Source: Haliotis asinina (lineage: Eukaryota; Mollusca; Gastropoda; Lepetellida; Haliotidae). Taken from it: a stretch of DNA of 64,000 bases. The stretch's first letter is position 1, and the number at the start of each line of letters is the position of its first letter. Below the pieces are notes generated by a model. It was not told the DNA's origin. It did no database searches and saw nothing but the letters and a program-made list of their open reading frames with translations. The stretch is from NCBI RefSeq assembly GCF_037392515.1, contig NC_090287.1, positions 14,373,001 through 14,437,000 of the forward strand, given 5' to 3'. The position numbers and the translations under genes are program-made. Positions 32,601 through 45,900 of the stretch are shown piece by piece.

Positions 32601-35600
32601 GGGGAAGCAACTGCAAACCTTATGCAGATGAAATGCCCGCGAGGATCATACATGAAAGTGCTGAAAATGCATTGGGCATATATCGTGCGTTTTTTAAGTA
32701 ATGTTTTGTTAAGAATTAGCCAGTTTTCAGCGAGTTTCATCATTTATTGAACGCATGACAATATTTTTTTCATTTCTCATTTTCATTTTTGACAATATTT
32801 CTAGTATTTTGCAAAATCTAGTTTAGAACAGTTGACTGAAAAAAGTGGCTACATTTACACTAGTGAGTCTAAACTTTTGATTTGTAATCCATTAGCCATA
32901 GCCAGAGGTTATACACTCTTGCATATACGAATGCAGGTTTGAGTGAGTGGGTGAATTTAGTTTTACGACGCACTCAACAATATTGCAGTTATATGGCGGC
33001 GGTCTGTTGAGTCTTGTCCGGCAATCCACTGGTAAACAGCATGAGCATCGATCTACACAACTGGGCACGCAGGGCATGACCACCCAATCCTGTTAGTCTC
33101 TTAGCCTCCCACCACAAGCATGGGTTTCTGTAGACACGGGACTGAATCTGAGTAGTGATATCATTTGCAGAGATACCTTAAAGTACCTTTAAAAAGTGAA
33201 CTGGATTCAAGTTAATTGAATCAATACATACTGAACACAATAAATAGTTTTGCAATAACAATCTTGCACGGAAACTCGCGACTGTTATATAGAAATCTTT
33301 CGTAGAATTGTCAGCTTCCCTGGGAAAACAGCCTTTGCTCCAGTAACAGTTCCGGCCTGGAAAAAAGACAATCGTGCAGTCTTAATCATTCTCTTCCCAC
33401 AGTGGTTACTTGTCATATCTTCCAACCTAACCTCTGTTCTAATACGACCCTTTCATGGTGCGAGTGTTCAAGACTCGTGATTGGAGGCAATCAGATTTAG
33501 TTGTGCAATCAGCGTTTCAAAAGTAATCGTTCGCAAGATCTCGGTAATTTCCGGATGCATCGTGAAAACTAAAACCTCTTCCTGAGCGCGATACTCAAAT
33601 GTTTCTTCTAGACAGAACTCAGTCATGTCGTATTTGTTTCTCCACATTCCTTGCATTTGTCAAGCTGAATCTAGGTCGATGTAATACGTGTTCTGATTGG
33701 ACAGAAAAACGGGAGATAAGTCTGCTGCCATTTTTTGCCACTAGGGGATTTTATGAGAACCGCGAAATATGGCCGTATTAGAACAGAGGTCCGTAGGAAG
33801 ATATGACAAGTAACCTCTGTGGGAAGAGAATGAGTCTTAATATATGGTTGAAGCCTATGTCTCCTCCCTACACCCAGTGCGTTCAATAATCAATTCCAAT
33901 CTCAGAGCTCATTGTATTAGTGCTTCAGTGTCAAGATGCGATAAGAATATACCCCATGCGTGAAGACCTATATACCTTGGCATGCATGCCCTCTGTTGAG
34001 TAACCCCACTGCGTGTCGCTACCCTGTTATGGCTATGGCAACGTTGAAGGCAGTATCATGTTATGCATGGTTGACATCAGGGAATGCGTTTTTATCCACT
34101 AAATGTGAGGATTTATATGACATGCACAGAACAGGCAAAATTTGTCATGTTCAAAATTTACATTCGTAATATGTATTACTTGTTCAAAGAATTATCTGGC
34201 TTCGTACTTCAGATATTTCGTGAACACCAAATATCATGGACGCACGAATCAGTTTGGGGAGATAATCGGGACTCGTGACGATTTAGATTCACATGTTTAC
34301 ATATTTATATTGTTATAGTCTCTCATGACCGTAAACAGGAGTCTTTTGGTTATTTCTTGTCAAATGCAACATGTTTTACTGTTGGGATGAGACTGTTTCT
34401 ATCTCTGCATGACAAGAATATACCACATACATGTACATAAAAATCAGCAAATCTTTGTGTGCAGTGCCTTTATCTGCACGCAACCACGCCGCTATTAAAT
34501 GACAAGGATGTCACAGGGCGTGAGATTGTTCTGAAAAAGAGTCTTGATACAGCAACACGCACAGGCACTGGACGCAACATGGCGGTCCTTGATGGCTGAT
34601 TAAACACTTCCTGGTTGTCTACAGAACTGTTACGCTTGTTATGATTCTTTATTAACTATTGATGAAACCTGCACCGAGGCATAAACATACACAACTTATC
34701 ACAAGTGTATGGTATCACCATGTAAGCTGATAGTGTGGCGCATTGAATATTCTGCAGCTCCACAATGTATATATCCTGTATGGTTTGCGCAACATAAGCT
34801 TATCTGTCAAACCAAGGCGGTTTAACCATGCTAAACAATTGGTAAAATATGTATGAGCAATTTGTCTTGTGACAAAAACCTTTTCAGTTAATATTACAGC
34901 ATAAAAAACATTTCGAAGTTCGTTAGAATTACCAATGCGCGGTATTGAACTATTTAGTAGTGCTGAACTGTTTAGTAATTCTTAAAGGTCACATGCAACA
35001 ACAAAAAATCAATTATAATTAAAACACAATTATCACTTATTCATGGCATATAATATACATTGCTGCTTGTAAAAGAAAACAAATAAACACAATATTAAGT
35101 GTACAATTGCGATTCAAAAGTGCAGTATTTTGTACTTGGGCTTCCTTTCCTCGAAACGAAGCCCTCGGGAGACCGAACCCAGTCATATCGGGTGGTGTGC
35201 ACTCAACTGAAACGACGGCTTCCGATTGGCTGGTGCATTTGCTGATATGCCAAGGGCTCGTTGCGTTTGTACAAAAAGATCTGTTTGATGGGCATTTTAG
35301 AAGTATGGCGAGTCAGAAAAAAGTAAGATTCTCTTTGCATAACAACTTCTTTTATTGTACTTGATGCGTCTTTTCAGTATGGATTCATATACCGTTGTCA
35401 AACAAAATCATATACACTAGCGGAAGTTGTTATTCATAAAGAATGTAGATGGAGATGTTGGGTTTTGTAAATACATATTCTCTGAATTTGTGTTCGATCC
35501 AATCAAAATCATCTCTCAGTAGAGACTGTGAACTGCTGCGTGGAACTGTTGCGTGGCTGGAAACTGTCTTGACTTGAAACAGACAAGAGTTTGCACCAGT

Positions 35601-36755
35601 TTCCGTCAAATCCAGTCTTCCGAGAAAAACGGATGTATGTCCCACAGACATAAAACATGTCATGTGTACAAGTATCACACCTGAATAATTACATAATGTG
35701 GCAGAGACAAGACTCAGGTACACGTGTCATAAATCAGTTTATGGCGTATGCCTCATAGGTGTGAAGTTCAAATTGCATGTCGTCAATGATTGAAGCTGTG
35801 TATTGCATATTGTTTTTAGGAGACAGGCAGGCAGACAAATAGGTGTCAATAAACCTGACAATGAGCTTTCTCTGTGACAGAGGCTGTTTTTTTATGTAAT
35901 GAGTAGATTATTTACTTGTTTGTGTACACAACCAAGGTTAGACTACTGCTCACGAGCTCATACTCCGGATAGGCATACTGTTTCAAGCTCCGCGAACCTA
36001 TTCACTGCGCATGCGCTATGGGCGCAGCGCAGCACAGCTGTTGAAACCACTTTTCCCCCAGAAATTTAGTGAATCATTTGAACTCTGATGCCGCGGGTTT
36101 TTTTCATCGCGTTTTTTTCAACTTTATAGTTTGAATGATTTGGATTTTTGATGATTTGTTTCGGTAAGTGCATAACGAAAGGTATCGGACTCTGCAAAGT
36201 TGTGTTTTACGTTGCATGTGACCTTTAAGATTACGTGTGTATCTGCCACTTCACCTGTGAATATGAGGAACCGAGTTTTATAACTAGCTAACGATTAATA
36301 CCGTACTGCTACAGAATTAACGTTCATCATTTTTTTCTTCTAGGAACATGAAACCCTGGAACATTTAAATTTTGTTTCGGTTAAGAATTTACGGTGACAA
36401 ACAATGTAAGAAATCCCCTGTGAACCAGCAAAACAAAACGAAGACAAGTCATAAACGTTCTAATTCTGTATTATTATGCAACGAGAGCAAGGTATATAAG
36501 ATCACACGTCAATTTCACAATGCTGATTACAAATTCAATAAGAAAGACAAAATCTAAGACAATGGGTCACAAAATACAATATAGCAAACTCACCAAAGTC
36601 TTAGTGCGAGAGAGAATCAACTATGCAGAATGTAAACACAGCGATCGGTCTGACAGCGGCTGATGTAGATAAGGCGTTGACGGATACAGATGATGACGAT
36701 GATGTGATGTGCATGAGTGTGTGTCGCCCTCAACACGGCAATCAGCCTATATATA

Positions 36756-36791
<36 letters not shown>

Positions 36792-36811
36792 TGTATGTAT
36801 GTGTGTGTGTG

Positions 36812-36842
<31 letters not shown>

Positions 36843-36861
36843 GTATATATATATATATGTA

Positions 36862-36938
<77 letters not shown>

Positions 36939-39900
36939 TCTCAGTCATTTCCCGAAAGTTTGGGCACATACGGCAATCGTCAACACTGTAGAATGCCCCC
37001 GAATAAGTCTCCCGGAAGTAAACACAGAAAACTAGCAGATAAATTCCGGAAAACCAGAATCCTAAAAGTGTTGACCATCTATTAAAAGGAAATGGGACCC
37101 ATCATAATTATTATTCAAAACACCAAATGTTGTGACCCAATGATAATTATTACTTAATTGATAACAAAATATACAGAAAATACACACTCGTAACAATTTA
37201 AAAAATGTTACAAAACAGGCGCGTATGGGTAAAACTTATTAGACATATATGGTCTATTTCTGTGTTCCCATCCCATGTTATTCATTGAACAAAGAACCGT
37301 TTAGGTTTCAACGCATCACCTCTTTATCTGGTATTGAATTGTTAGAGTTGTATTGAACTCACCCAGTTAAGGTTCAGTCTTCCGTGAATGAACAGCCGAT
37401 TCCGCGTACACAATGTGATAAGCCGGATAACTACAACCGCTAGATGTACTACGTCAACAACGGTCGTGCTGCTATACTTCAGTATAACGTGGCGTGTATA
37501 CCATGTACGTCTTAACAGCAAAGTGCTTTCTTTGTGGACATTGAAGAAATATTGCCCTGTCCGCAACGCTTGTTTAAAAACGAAGCTATAATTTTACTGA
37601 ACGAAAATGTGAAAATCGTGCTGACGGTCACATCCACAATAAAACATATTCGAAGGACAGTGTTCGATACCATCAGGTTTGTGGGTAGTGTACAGAACAC
37701 TCAGTCATTACTATATACTTCAACAGTTATGTTTCTAGCGCAGAACGATTACGAAGAGAACGACAACCTTATGAAGATTATTGTTTCACGTAGTCACCAA
37801 ATTCTGAACATGGGTCTGTCGGACTTTATTTAATAAAGACAACGCTATCTAGATAATGTTCTTGATACCCATTTATCACATGATTCTTATTACAAATACT
37901 GGCGTCCTATGGATTTGTGGCAACGATTGATTTTCAGGCATATTAGATAAACTAAGCGGTGCGTTTCAGGTTGAACTCGATGGTGTTGGAATGCAACAAA
38001 GGGTGGGTGTGTTTGGGGTGTGGGAGGGGAGATCGGCAATAAAAATGTATTTGAGAAACCCTGAGTTTAGCAATACTCCAGCAATATCACGACTTGGGCG
38101 AATGGGCTTCAAACTACACATTGACTTGTCCACTAGACTGCATCACCTACATTTACATATCTTCCGACTTACCCCTTCCCATACGATACTTAATTTGCTG
38201 TGGACAGCTTATTGCGCACCAGTATTCGTTCTTTTGTAAGATGAATGCCTATTTAATTTGCGGCCAAGGCGCATTGCCACAGATTTTAGTTACACAACAC
38301 ACAACAGTTTCCTCATAGAAGTGCACGATGTGGCGATGTACCAATCTCTGTGCTACTCCATGTATTTGAACTCTGCTGAAAAATGCACGCCTACGAAGTC
38401 TAAATTTAGTAAATATCACATATTTTACCGTGAATGTTGCTTTTAATGCTTAATGGTTCAAATTCAAATACTCTTACACCCACTACACTCGACAATTTAC
38501 TATTACTCGCCATTACTCGCCTCGGGCAGTTCGACTCCTGCCTAATTATTATGTCACTAATATTATAAGTCTAACTGTCCTAGTGCATGCACGTTGTACT
38601 AAGATATAACTAGTAGGGATTCACGATCAATATATCTTGGTTATTTGTTGTTTAAACTTACCTCAGCATTATCTCAGTTTTGACCAAACGGTCCAGTGAA
38701 TTTATGACACACAACCAGCCACCGAATCGGAACACCCACACCATATGCCCCAGGTGAACTCTTACAATACACATTGCTTTCATGTTGTGGTTCGATGTTG
38801 TCGTTGAGGTAACGATGTTTGTGGCTTGAAGGAATGGATAAGTGATTGAGTTGGGTTTTACACAACATTAAGATTTAGCAATATTCCAGCAGTACCACAA
38901 GGTTCCGATTCTACAAAGCAATTAAGCGTTAAGATCATCAAAAGGGAGGAGTTATCGCCAAGATCGTTTTGAGTAACAAAACTCAGAAATGGACTTCACA
39001 TGTTGTAGGAGGAGAATCGAACGCTGGGTCATCATCCTAATGACAGAATGCCTTGATCACTAGGTTATTCCCTTGTAACCAAGCTCCAAAAGTGAATAAT
39101 TTGCATTAATGTTATCCCTACTGTCTTTTTCAAAAGACACAGGGACCTCTAATATATACAGATTATACCCGATTCCAGAGGCATCCAGTTTAGGTTCACA
39201 CAATCACTGTATTGCAAATAAGGTTTTACTTACTTTTCTCTTTTTCAGAGAGAGAAAAGTGCAGGGTCAAAATGCATCGTTTCCATGAACGGCAAGACAA
39301 CCCACCTGAAAAACCCTGTCAATGGCGAGGTCAAATCGTTCTCATTCGACCATTCTTACTGGTCCCATGATAGCTTCAAGGAAGACGAGGAGGGGGTATA
39401 TGAGAGGGAGTCAACAGAATCAAGCTATGCCGATCAGGTAAGTATTCAGGCGACGGAATGCCACGCCCACAGTCTATATCCTTATATATCATGATTCATC
39501 GATTCATCGATGTATGTATGTTACGCATGTCGAAAGCTTTCATCTTAATGCAATGATAGGTGTTGAGTGCATTGGCAGATTCATTTAATTTTCAAAAACA
39601 GTCCGAAACATTCACTGGTCCTAGTCGTAATATACATCTTTGCTTAGTGTAACTGACGGATAATTGTTTACCGTATGCTACAGCAATTAAAATGGCAACA
39701 AACACGCCATTAATTCTTGGGAGCATTTACTAACTCTAACTACTACCTTTTACTGGCAATAATATCAAATGTTTGTGACCAGAGGCGAGTTTTTGAAGAC
39801 CTGGGCCAAGGGGTGCTGGACAACGCATGGCAGGGCTACAATGCTGCCCTGTTTGCCTACGGCCAGACAGGCTCCGGGAAGAGCTACTCCATGATCGGCT

Positions 39901-42900
39901 ATAACGCCAACAAGGGCATCGTCCCCATCACATGTGGGGAACTGTTCAAGGCCATAGATGACAATAAAGACACTGACAAACAGCTGAGGGTATGTTTTCA
40001 TACTATCAAAACTGAAGTTCATATCTGTTCAGCCCTTTTGATGGTCGCAATTGATTAACGACAATAATGACACACTTCTGGTAATTTGTTTCTTTGTAAG
40101 TGTTATTATTTGAACAAATGATTAATGCGACATAGAAACGACTTAATGGGGTAGGTAGTTTTCTGCACACATAGTAATATAGCCGTGGTGTTTTTGTTAC
40201 GCAGGTGTCATTTAGTATGTTGGAGATTTACAACGAACAGGTGCGAGATCTCCTCGCCAAGGGGAAACAGCAGACTGGCGGACTCAAAGTCAGACAGAAT
40301 CAGAAATTTGGCTTCTATGTAGAAGGGCTCAAGGTATTTGGCATTCTTGTTGATTTTCTTGTATATATGTTGTGTTAAATACACCATTCATACATACAAA
40401 CTTGGATACGTTTAGCCTGCAGCATCTTATGTACGCCTTCGTCGTGTGTTCCAGAAAGTCCCAGTGAAGAACTACAAACAGATAGAGAACCTCATGGAAC
40501 AAGGCACGTACAACAGAACCACCGCCTCAACCAACATGAATGCCACCAGCAGCAGGTCGCATATGGTCATCACCATTAAGTTTGAACAGGTATTTGCAGC
40601 TCCTACAGCCATAGATAGGAAAGATCAGGGCCTGTGAATATGCGTATGTTATGACAGTAATGTTATACTTCATTATTCGAACGGGTGATCCTTGGAGCTG
40701 GTAGACATCTTCCACTGTGGTAAACGTGAAACCGAAGGTGTTCAGATGAAAATAAATTTTTGTATTAAGACCAAATTCTATGCATCGGTGGAATGTGATT
40801 AAATGGTTCCTTGAAAGTAGAGACCATGTTTCTTGATGGTTCCATCTAATGTGTCCGGCATGTCACTATTCTGACACTCTGCGGCCAAACACTGATCCAA
40901 AGATTATTTTGGATAAGGTTAACACTGGACGCAGTTATAGCGTATCTTTTCTTTGTTTTTATCTTGATTTTCTTGAAGTCGGTTTACCATCTGCATGCAT
41001 ATAGTATCTACTGATGTGTTGGCATTCGGGAACATGCGAGATTTAGAACTGTTTTTTTTCATATAGATAGATCACCAGGTACATGCAATTCATATACGAT
41101 ATTTTGTCATCTAAAATGTCCTCATAAAGTTTTAGCTAAGCTAGAGCCAGTGGCTTGTTTGATAGGTTTTAACTAGCCAGCTTTATAGTCATCATGTAAA
41201 AAAACAGCATTGACTCACTTACTCACTCACTCACTCACTCACTCACTCAAGGTATCAGGTAGTGCATTTGTAAACGTAATGACAATATATCATGCATATT
41301 CCAATGTTATTTAATATCACAAGCGTTTAATTCTCTATCTGAAAGCATGGGAGTATGCGTCATGGTGATACAATACTCACATCAGAAGTGCCATATAATT
41401 AAACAGTCGGTACTTGACTAAGGAAAGTCCGATGGATAGTCAACTTCCTTACTGCAATGAATGCGGCGTTTCGGCGTAGGTACTAACACCGTTACCAAGC
41501 AATCCATAGAACTTGGTTTTCTTTCATCTTTACAACTTCTACTGATAACTGAACTTTGACTCATGTACACAAATACACCTGCATGCAGACTGGCAGATTA
41601 ATAATCACTCCAAGTACACCTATCGTGTATGTACATACAGACATCAGTCGTCAAACAGTTTGACAAGACTTTACGTTAATACGATTAATCTCACGCGTTG
41701 AATCAATATTGACATGTCGGGCGATATTTAATACAAAATGCAAACTTCTTAGGTATAAAAATATTGCTGGGAACATAAATCATCTATATTAGCATGTCGC
41801 CACGCTGACAAGACCGTTCTTATCGTGAATGAACTGGCAGACCCGAATTTCAGCTTTAAACAAACTATTGTAAAAACCCGAATGCATTCCAATATATCAT
41901 CTTGGTTTTTAATAACTGTCAGCGAACGTTTTCACTAAAAATATATTAAATTACGGCTAGTAATTAACTTGAAATAGTGAATTTAGTTTCCCCGATTACA
42001 AAGGTTTGCATGTCCATTAGTTCTGTATACACTAGATTACGTTCATGATTTTATACAGTTCTTTTTAAATTTTAGTTCAATTTCAACACAGATGTTAGCA
42101 GTGATTCCTACAACTAAAACAACTCACTAGGTGCCCACTGTAGTGGTTAGAGCGTCCGCTCGGAGAGCGGAAGTTTGCAGGTTCGATGCAGGGCCACGTC
42201 ATACCAAACGACGTTTTAGTATGGCATTTAGCTGGTTCCAGGCTGGCGCTCCGCACAACTGAGTTCTGCAAGGTCTGGTCGGCTGGGAGTCATTATAATG
42301 TGTCTGCGTGGGGTATTCATGCGTAACTTTGGCACGGTATCTGAGTAAGATGGCACTATATAACCAGCTTAAACACAAGCAGCCACTCACATAAATGCAT
42401 GCACGTCGTCATATGAGCGAAAACTTTCCAAGTACGAGGTTAAACCCCATTTCAAAAGCAACTGTTAATTAAAACAGAAAGAAAAGGTTTGTAGTTGAGC
42501 TACTGTTTATCAGACAACCATTACCGAGATTGTTTCAAGATCGCTACTTTGTGGTTGACTAAAGAGTATTTAACTTTCAAAATGCAGGTATTTCCTAACG
42601 CTATGGGTCAAAGCACGACCAAGAGCAGTGAAATCAATCTTGTGGATCTGGCGGGCAGCGAGCGGGCCAACTCCACAGGGGCAACAGGTGATCGGCTGAA
42701 GGAAGGCTCGGCCATAAACCAGAGCTTATCGTCTCTTGGCAATGTTATCAGGTACATTTACCAACAAGGTGCACCTAGGTAGTCATTTGTCAAGCCCTTG
42801 TCTCGTTTAATGCAAGATAAGTTAAAAACTTGGACATCTTGAAGCACGACATTGACACCTGCATTCTTTCTCATCTTTTATTCTAGTTTTTGCTATCAAT

Positions 42901-45900
42901 CACGTTTTGTTTTGTTAAGTCTAGTCATTATCTCTGAAAATGGCATATACACATACGTTACTTCATATACTGTTCAAACAAAGTTAAGTAACACCCGATT
43001 TCAACATGACCGCGGGAAGTATAATCGCGTGAAACATCACATGTTCTTTACCTCTCCTGAGAAGTATAGTAATTACATTTACTTCCTGATTTGCCCATAT
43101 AATGGTATCAATATAACGTTGACGTGCACCTTAAATTATCCACGGTACATGCCTTTACCAACTTTACATCCAAGCATATCTTAGCTTTACATTGCGCACA
43201 CCTACTCAGTATGCTCACATTCTTCTAATCAACTAAAACAATGCATTGCATTTCTTCAGATGTTGGCATTATTGATTATCCCAGAGTGTAAGCGATAACT
43301 TCAATAACCAGCGTCAACACATACTGAGACCGTCCAAGTGATATTTTGATGCTAAACCGTTGCTTGTAGTTTGAAAATTTAATCAGTCTCACGATATGTT
43401 CAGCACCTGCTGCTTTTTGGGGGGAGCCGAGGCGCTTTAACGGAAAAAGAATGTGTACTTCATTTTAACCAGAAACAATCAACCATTTTTTAATTACACG
43501 GTGAAATGTCACAAAAGGCTTAATATCAATGGACATATTTAACAAGTCTAATAACTCTAGTGGCCCACATGACCGGTGCTTCATTACATAAAACAGTTTG
43601 ATGATAGATTACAAGTCGAAGAAGGCACTTCTTACAAATAATATAATATCTAGACGTGGTCAGGACAGCAGGCTGATGAAGAAAGTGCCATATGAATTCA
43701 ACACCCCTTTGTAAAAGCTTTTGAATGTTCAGTAATATATGAATACATGGTCGAGATCATCCCACATCACTAGACGTATAATTCTGTCCTAACTGCAAAA
43801 TCTTGAGGTACTATACAAATATCAGAGTTAGTGTTCTATTATGGTTCCTGATTGCAGTGCCCTCGCTGACCAGGCCATGGGCAAAAAGAAAGTCATGGTC
43901 CCTTACAGAGACTCCGTCCTCACGAAGCTGCTGCAGTCTGCGCTGGGGGGCAACAGCAGGACTATCATGGTCAGTACACACCGACATACGTGTTCACTTT
44001 ACGATGAGTGAGTGAGGCAGTTTTCTAGCAATATTCCAGCTGTATGGCGGCTAATCGAGTCTCGACCAGACAATCTCGTGATCAACAGCATGAGCATCGA
44101 TCTAAACAAATCGGAACCGATGACATGATCGTGTTAACCAAGTCAGCGCACCTGACCACCCGATCCCGTTAGTCGCTTTTTAAGAAAAGCATTGTCGCCT
44201 TCTGTGGCAAGCATGGGTTGCTGAAGACACAGATCTACAAGGATCTTCATGGGGTACCGTTAAGATGAGATGAAGAGTTCGACTTAGATTCCGTGTTGAG
44301 TATTGCGATGTGCTTACATGTGTGTGCGTGCGTGTTGGCATTTTACGCGAGTTGATGCATACGTGCGTGGATGTGTTCTTGCATCTCCGATTATGCATAT
44401 TGGTGTGAGTGGGTGACATAAAGACTGGTCGACCTACTTAGCTCTCGTTTCACTTTCAGATTGCTGCACTCAGTCCAGCGGATATCAACTATGACGAAAC
44501 CCTGTCCACACTCAGATATGCAGATAGGTGAGACGCTACACAATACCAATACGTGACTCTGAATCTAATACCATCTGAAGTCACTTCAACTACTAGATGA
44601 TGTGAACAAATGTTTGATTACGAGCACATAATTATTCACGAGGCTTTCAGATCTCACAATTACACAGCGAGAACCTCCGATTAGTAGTACGGATTCTCTC
44701 TTGATTCCCAAGCTGAAACTGCTTCAATTATTAACCGGGAATCAATAAGTAAAATTATTGATATGAAACCAACAAGCAATAAAGAAATGGCATGTAATTC
44801 ACAATTGTATAACATAAACTAAGTTTACAAATTAATATAGTGGAAATTCAAAGACAGTATAATACAAAAGCAGTGCATATTGCAATAAAGCCAGAGTTGA
44901 CAACATTCATCTGCAACAATTTAGTTAGGCTATGTATCCGGGGTGAGAATGATCTCCTAACAATGCTGGTCTTCAGGTAACTTGAGATGTAATATGAAAT
45001 GAAAGGCATGGGTTAGCTCCCTTTCTACCAAGACAAAAGGAATATTCTAAAACTCCATGGTACTGAGAGTAGTGGGGCCCAAAGGATAGTAATGCTCTGT
45101 GGTACCTTCCAGAACACTGCCCAAATGTAGCCCAGGTCTAAATATGGCACACACTGCTGCACCTCACTGACTATCGACATATACAATGTTACACACTTGG
45201 GACACTGTACACAATGTATAACACTGCCACATAACAATTCGTTAATCCAAATGGAAATGCTCCAATTGAAAATGTCCTTAGAGCCTACTTGTTGTCGAGG
45301 GGAAAACATGCAGTTATTGCGCCAAGCATTTTCGCATTATGCGTATATTTGCGTAATTTCCCCCATGCAGATTCTTAGTTTTGAAAGGAAAAATGCATGG
45401 GTAACTCACTTGTAAATGCCATTCAAATACTTCATTATTGTTTATGAAGACTTTCTATGGCCCCTTCATCAGGTAAATAGTAATGATACGAAAGGAAGCA
45501 ATTATAGTAGTAGTCATTAATGAAAGTTTCATGCATTCTTGTTCCAATTTCAACAGACTTAATTATTTTTGTCATTATCAATATAAATAGAGCCAAGAAG
45601 ATCCAGAACAAAGCTGTCGTCAACGAGAGTCCCACCGACCGTCTCATACGAGAACTGAAGGAAGAGAACGCAAAGTTGATGGCCATGTTGGGCGGCAAGG
45701 GGGCCAAACCTGGAGGTATGTAATATCTTTGATGACATACATACATGCATCTACCCATCTGGACACACGCATGCACGCACACACATGCATATATTCTCTC
45801 TCTATCACACACACGCGCACACGCACGCACACGCTCTGCGCCCAGGAACTTGTAATAAACAAGGAACCATCGATTGTGTGTCTGGCTTGAAATCACTTAC

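Larger units (their letters stand above)
21858..39248 (+). other. KIF28 intron 1 (17.4 kb)
   Basis: It separates the 20-codon first exon from the rest of the motor domain. It contains at least eleven SINE copies, a Tc1-like deletion derivative, a MULE-type MITE, a TTAA element with nested MITE, three copies of an unnamed repeat and two large microsatellites. Stretches 24200-25390, 28800-30290, 30620-31720 and 37000-38060 show nothing I can name. The 99-codon frame at 37534-37833 has no recognised domain. Confidence 0.75.
40590..45590 (+). other. KIF28 introns 5, 6 and 8 between motor-domain exons
   Basis: Intron 5 (40590-42587) holds the (ACTC)n run and the third-family SINE. Intron 6 (42752-43857) and intron 8 (44528-45590) show no repeat I can name and no extra exon is needed: phases match directly across each. 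Confidence 0.7.

Noticed and set aside
36623-37085. Three overlapping frames of 108-122 codons.
   Set aside because: They are read from the TA/TATG/TG microsatellite (Cys-Val and Tyr-Ile runs) and have no other content.
37534-37833. A 99-codon frame in KIF28 intron 1 with fairly balanced composition.
   Set aside because: No recognisable domain, no splice partner, and no repeat link; kept only as an unexplained open frame.
42129-42205. A tRNA-like segment with A and B boxes.
   Set aside because: It is the head of a SINE: the body continues for ~200 bp and the acceptor-stem pairing expected of a tRNA gene is not visible.
45435-45896. A 153-codon minus-strand frame with a Cys/Val-rich middle.
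   Set aside because: Antisense to KIF28 exon 9 and a CA/CG-rich simple stretch; no domain.
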